Assembly: GCA_910592005.1 (NCBI GenBank)
Contig: CAJVPP010001133.1
Location: forward strand, 1 to 22,479
Origin: Funneliformis mosseae
Lineage: Eukaryota > Glomeromycota > Glomeromycetes > Glomerales > Glomeraceae
Direction of reading: 5' to 3'
Length of the DNA: 22,479 nt
In this document: positions 19,700 through 22,479 of the stretch, in pieces
How the letters are laid out: every line of letters starts with the position of its first letter
How positions within the stretch are numbered: position 1 is the stretch's first letter
Translations under genes and position numbers: made by a program
Notes under the pieces: generated by a model
Database searches by the model: none
Seen by the model: the letters and a program-made list of their open reading frames with translations, nothing else
What the model was told of the DNA's origin: nothing

Positions 19700-20574
19700 C
19701 ATTGTTTTTGATAACACATAAAGTTATCTGATTCAATATGCCATTTGGGATCTTTACTGATGTGAATAATTTTGGCTAAAGCATATGCTTTGCTGATGCC
19801 TTAATGTGCTAAGAAATGATTGATAGTTTTGTATAGACATTTAAATCATTTCTTAAGATCGTTAATAATCACTCACCAAAAGCAATCCTTACCAATAAAG
19901 TCAAAGCAATTTCTAATGCTATACAAATTACATTTGACCATAATACTAAACATGTATTATATATATAGCATTTATAGAAGAATGTTATTAAAAACCTAAA
20001 TAATATATTAGGAGAAAATTGGAATAATTTACAAAAGTTTTTTATAAATACATAAAAGAATATAATATTGGAAAATTTATAGTTAAATAGGAAATGCTTA
20101 AATAAATTTCTGAATGCTAAAGCACACTTAGATAGAATGGATAAAGTCAAAGAAAAATGGGTACCTTGTTTTAATAGAGATACATTCTTAGCAGATATAA
20201 CAAGTATACAACATGAAGAATCTATGAATAATCTTATTCACTTTAGACTTTTTTAAAGCCTTTGAATCTGTATTAGAGCAGTGTGATACTGATTTGCAAT
20301 TATCTAAATATAGGCAAAGTCAATTTAATGTTATTTAAATACAAGGAGTCCATTTGAATATTAAGCAGCAGCAATACTAACAAATTATATGCTAAAATTA
20401 ATACAAGAACAATTGTTACAAGCTTCTGATTATTCTTGTATTAAATTATATAATTTGAAAACTAAAACACTTCAATTTTTCATGTTTATCAATTTAATCA
20501 TAAATATAAATCAGGAAGAAATATCCAATATGATCAATAACAGCAATTATTTTCATATTTGTGTAAATATATAA
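19700..20574 (+). pseudogene. MULE (FAR1-type) transposase, decayed
   Basis: From 19738 one frame reads MPFGIFTDVNNFG, a DDE-domain block of FAR1/FHY3-like MULE transposases, and stays in register to 20253 without an indel. It covers SFLKIVNNHSPKAILTN, ILGENWNNLQKFF, HLDRMDKVKEKWVPCFNRDT and ESMNNLIHF. It is interrupted by stops at 19777, 19810, 19834, 19966, 19975, 20053, 20080 and 20254. FDNTHK, around the presumed first catalytic Asp, lies just upstream in another frame near 19710. At the second catalytic site the family's LTD reads LTN. A deletion near 20250 removes about ten residues and shifts frame to KAFESVLEQ and SKYRQSQFNV. After another shift, a 61-codon open stretch (20389-20574) preserves the C-terminus, with IQEQLLQASDYSCIKLYNL. 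It cannot encode an active enzyme. Just beyond, the CACTG element begins at 20603 and may have inserted into the transposase gene. Confidence 0.85.
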
Positions 20575-20819
20575 CTGTTTCCGGAATTATTGTAGGCATA
20601 TACACTGGTAAAATCAAAAAAATCGGACATGCAAAAATCAGCCTAAAATCAGCCTAAATTTGGCAAATTATCAAAAAACCAGCTAACCGATTGGCATACA
20701 TCAGAAATCAGCCAAGAATCAACCAAAATTCAAATTATTTTATTTATAGCTGATTGGCATACTTATAGCCGATTGGTATATATTAAAATTTAACCAATCT
20801 TATTTATAACCGATTAGAA

Positions 20820-22075
20820 CAATTGTATTATTTCTTAGGTATAATGGTATTATCATTCCTTAGAAATGATGGTATTATCATTCATTAGATATGATAGTAT
20901 TATCATATCTAAGGAATAATGCATTTATTATACCTTAGGTATGACGATTTTATCATTCTTAAGAAATGATAGTATTATTATTCCTTAAGTAAGATGGTTT
21001 TATCATACCTAAGAAATGATGGTATTATAGTATCTAAGGAATAATGCATTTATCATTTCTAAAGAATGATTATTTTATCGTTCCTTAAGGATAATTGTTT
21101 TATTGTTTCTTAGGGATGATTGTTTTATTGTTCCTTAAGGATGATAGTTTTATTATTCTTTAGAGATAATTGTTTTATTATTCCTTAGAGACAATTGTCT
21201 TATCGATTCTTAGGGATGATTGTTTTATTGTTCCTTAGGGATGATAGTTTTATCATTCCTCAAAGACAATAGTTTATCATTTCTTAGGTACGATTATTTA
21301 TCATTCCTTAAGGATAATAGTTTTATCATTTCTTAAAGACAATCTTATTATTGTACCTAAGGAACAATAGTTTTAACATTCCTTAAAAATGATTGTTTTA
21401 TTGTTTCTTAGAAACGATAGTATTATCATACCTAAGAAATAATAGTTTATTATTCCTAAGGTATAATGATTTTATCATTCCTAAGATATGATGGTTTTAT
21501 CATTCCTTAAAGACAATTTTTTTATTGTATTTAAGAAATGATAGTTTTATTATTCTTAAGGAATGATACATTTATCATTCCTTAAATATGATGATTTTAT
21601 TGTTCTTTAAAGACAATGGAATTATTATATCTAAGAAATAATGATTTTATAATTTCTAAGAAATGATGTATTTATCATTACTAAAAAATAATGATTTTAT
21701 TGTATCTAAAGAATGATAGTTTTATTATACCTAAGGAACAATAGTTTTATTATTTCTTAAATATGATAATTTTATCATTTCTAAGAAATGATATTATCAT
21801 TCCTTAGGGATTATTGTTTTATTATACCTAAGGAATGATAGTTTTATCATTCTTTAGAAATGATAGTATTATCATACTTAAGGAATGATAGTTTTATCAT
21901 TCCTAAGAAATGATTATTTTATTATATCTAAGAAATGATTGTTTTATCGTATCTAAGGAATGATGGTATAATTGTACCTTAAGTGTGATGATTTTATCAT
22001 TCCTAAGGTATAATTATTTATCATACCTAAGGAATGATAATATTATCATTCCTTAGAGACGATAGTTTTATCGTT
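20820..22075 (+). repeat. Satellite of about 50 palindromic 25-bp units, right element
   Basis: Consecutive units have a 25-base period, as in TATTTTATTATATCTAAGAA+ATGAT then TGTTTTATCGTATCTAAGGA+ATGAT. The core ATCATTCCT(A)AGGAATGAT is self-complementary. The junction between units, GGAATGATAGTTTTATCATT+CC, is also self-complementary around an AGTTTT-like loop. Units diverge, but many changes in one arm are matched in its partner: ATTGT with ACAAT, ATCGT with ACGAT, ATTAT with ATAAT. Confidence 0.85.
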
Positions 22076-22284
22076 CCAATGAATTGAACTTTTGGATTAA
22101 ACTAATTTGCTAAAATAATATGAATTTAATGTACTATTTAAGTTTATTTCTGTTATATAGGAATATTTATATAAATAAACTTAATTTTTTAACTTTCTAA
22201 AAAATAATTTTAATCATTTTCAAATTTCTCTTTTTACATTCTACCATCAATGCTGAAAAAAATTCATCTCAAGAACAAAAAAAC

Positions 22285-22479
22285 CTTAAGTTGAATTTAG
22301 TTAATTTTTCTGATTTTTTTACTTTTTATAATAAAAATATACCTCTAACTATTAAATCAAATGAAAATTAAGTTGAATTTTAATCAATTTTTCTGATTTT
22401 TTTTTTTTTTACTTTTTATAATAGAAATATGCCTCTAACTATCAAAATCAGATAAAACTTAAGTTGAATAATAGTCAAT
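22285..22479 (+). repeat. 82-91-bp tandem repeat, 2.25 copies
   Basis: Units start at CTTAAGTTGAATTTAG (22285), ATTAAGTTGAATTTTAAT (22367) and CTTAAGTTGAATAATAG (22458). Each contains TTTTTCTGA followed by a T-run, ACTTTTTATAATA and CCTCTAACTAT. The second is longer mainly because its T-run is longer. The left element has only one comparable unit (near 7440-7540), so copy number differs between the two element copies. Confidence 0.8.

Larger units (their letters stand above)
20603..22479 (+). mobile_element. Non-autonomous CACTG-terminus element, second copy, truncated by window end
   Basis: The element begins CACTGGTAAAATCAAAAAAA at 20603. Its subterminal sequence (AATCAGCCTAAAATCAGCC, TTGGCAAATTATCAAAAA, AGCTGATTGGCA) is the reverse complement of 8600-8732. 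After the satellite (20820-22075) it continues with sequence homologous to 7440-7800 on the minus strand, for example TTAAACTAATTTG.TAAAATAAT and TACTATTTAAGTTTA. It is therefore the same family as 6822-8732, in inverted orientation, with a longer satellite. The other terminus lies outside the window. No coding capacity is visible. Confidence 0.75.

Noticed and set aside
19869..20150. 93-codon minus-strand frame
   Set aside because: Antisense of the MULE transposase relic, which is recognisable on the plus strand.
6822..22479. One giant inverted repeat or compound transposon spanning the window
   Set aside because: The two inverted CACTG copies have different satellite lengths, and the left copy has both its own termini, so they are separate insertions; the MITE pair is interleaved with, not nested inside, the CACTG pair.

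Overview
The window is extremely AT-rich eukaryotic DNA with no operons, no bacterial-type gene packing and no visible RNA gene. The few coding-like stretches have short GT..AG introns. Their families (Cys-pair protein-kinase-like genes, FAR1/MULE and hAT transposases, HMG-box-like proteins) are the ones greatly expanded in arbuscular mycorrhizal fungi, so I read this as a repeat-rich, gene-poor region of a Rhizophagus-like Glomeromycotina genome. That assignment is inference from family resemblance; no search was run.

Layout. 1-4150: intergenic, with one MULE-type MITE (1452-2064) and a dispersed repeat. 4190-6410: a low-complexity block with two imperfect arrays of ATCATTC..GAATGAT palindromes, a 62-bp tandem repeat and a long direct repeat. 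6822-8732: a complete ~1.9-kb non-autonomous element with (C/T)ACTG termini, holding an array of 25-bp palindromic units. 9575-10090: a decayed hAT transposase C-terminus. 10100-12800: intergenic with a foldback element. 12821-14131: a kinase-like gene broken by stops and frameshifts, whose surviving catalytic motifs are those of a pseudokinase. 14770-15830: weak gene remnants, one resembling an HMG box. 16114-16734: a second, inverted copy of the MULE-type MITE with a perfect 9-bp target duplication and a nested insertion. 17645-18195 (minus): the most gene-like locus, a small helical protein with an intron and a possible one-base slip in an A8 run. 18958-19434: two small inverted-repeat elements. 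19700-20574: a MULE (FAR1-type) transposase riddled with stops that fit C-to-T / G-to-A change. 20603-22479: a second, inverted and longer copy of the CACTG element, cut by the window end.

No gene set here forms a pathway. The window is mostly mobile-element debris around one possible live gene and one recently decayed kinase. The MITEs are probably non-autonomous partners of MULE transposases like the one decaying at 19.7-20.6 kb, but their termini cannot be matched to that relic because its own ends are not visible. The least ordinary signal is the palindromic 25-bp satellite inside the CACTG elements, whose logic (ATCATTC...GAATGAT) recurs in the otherwise different block at 4.2-6.4 kb.
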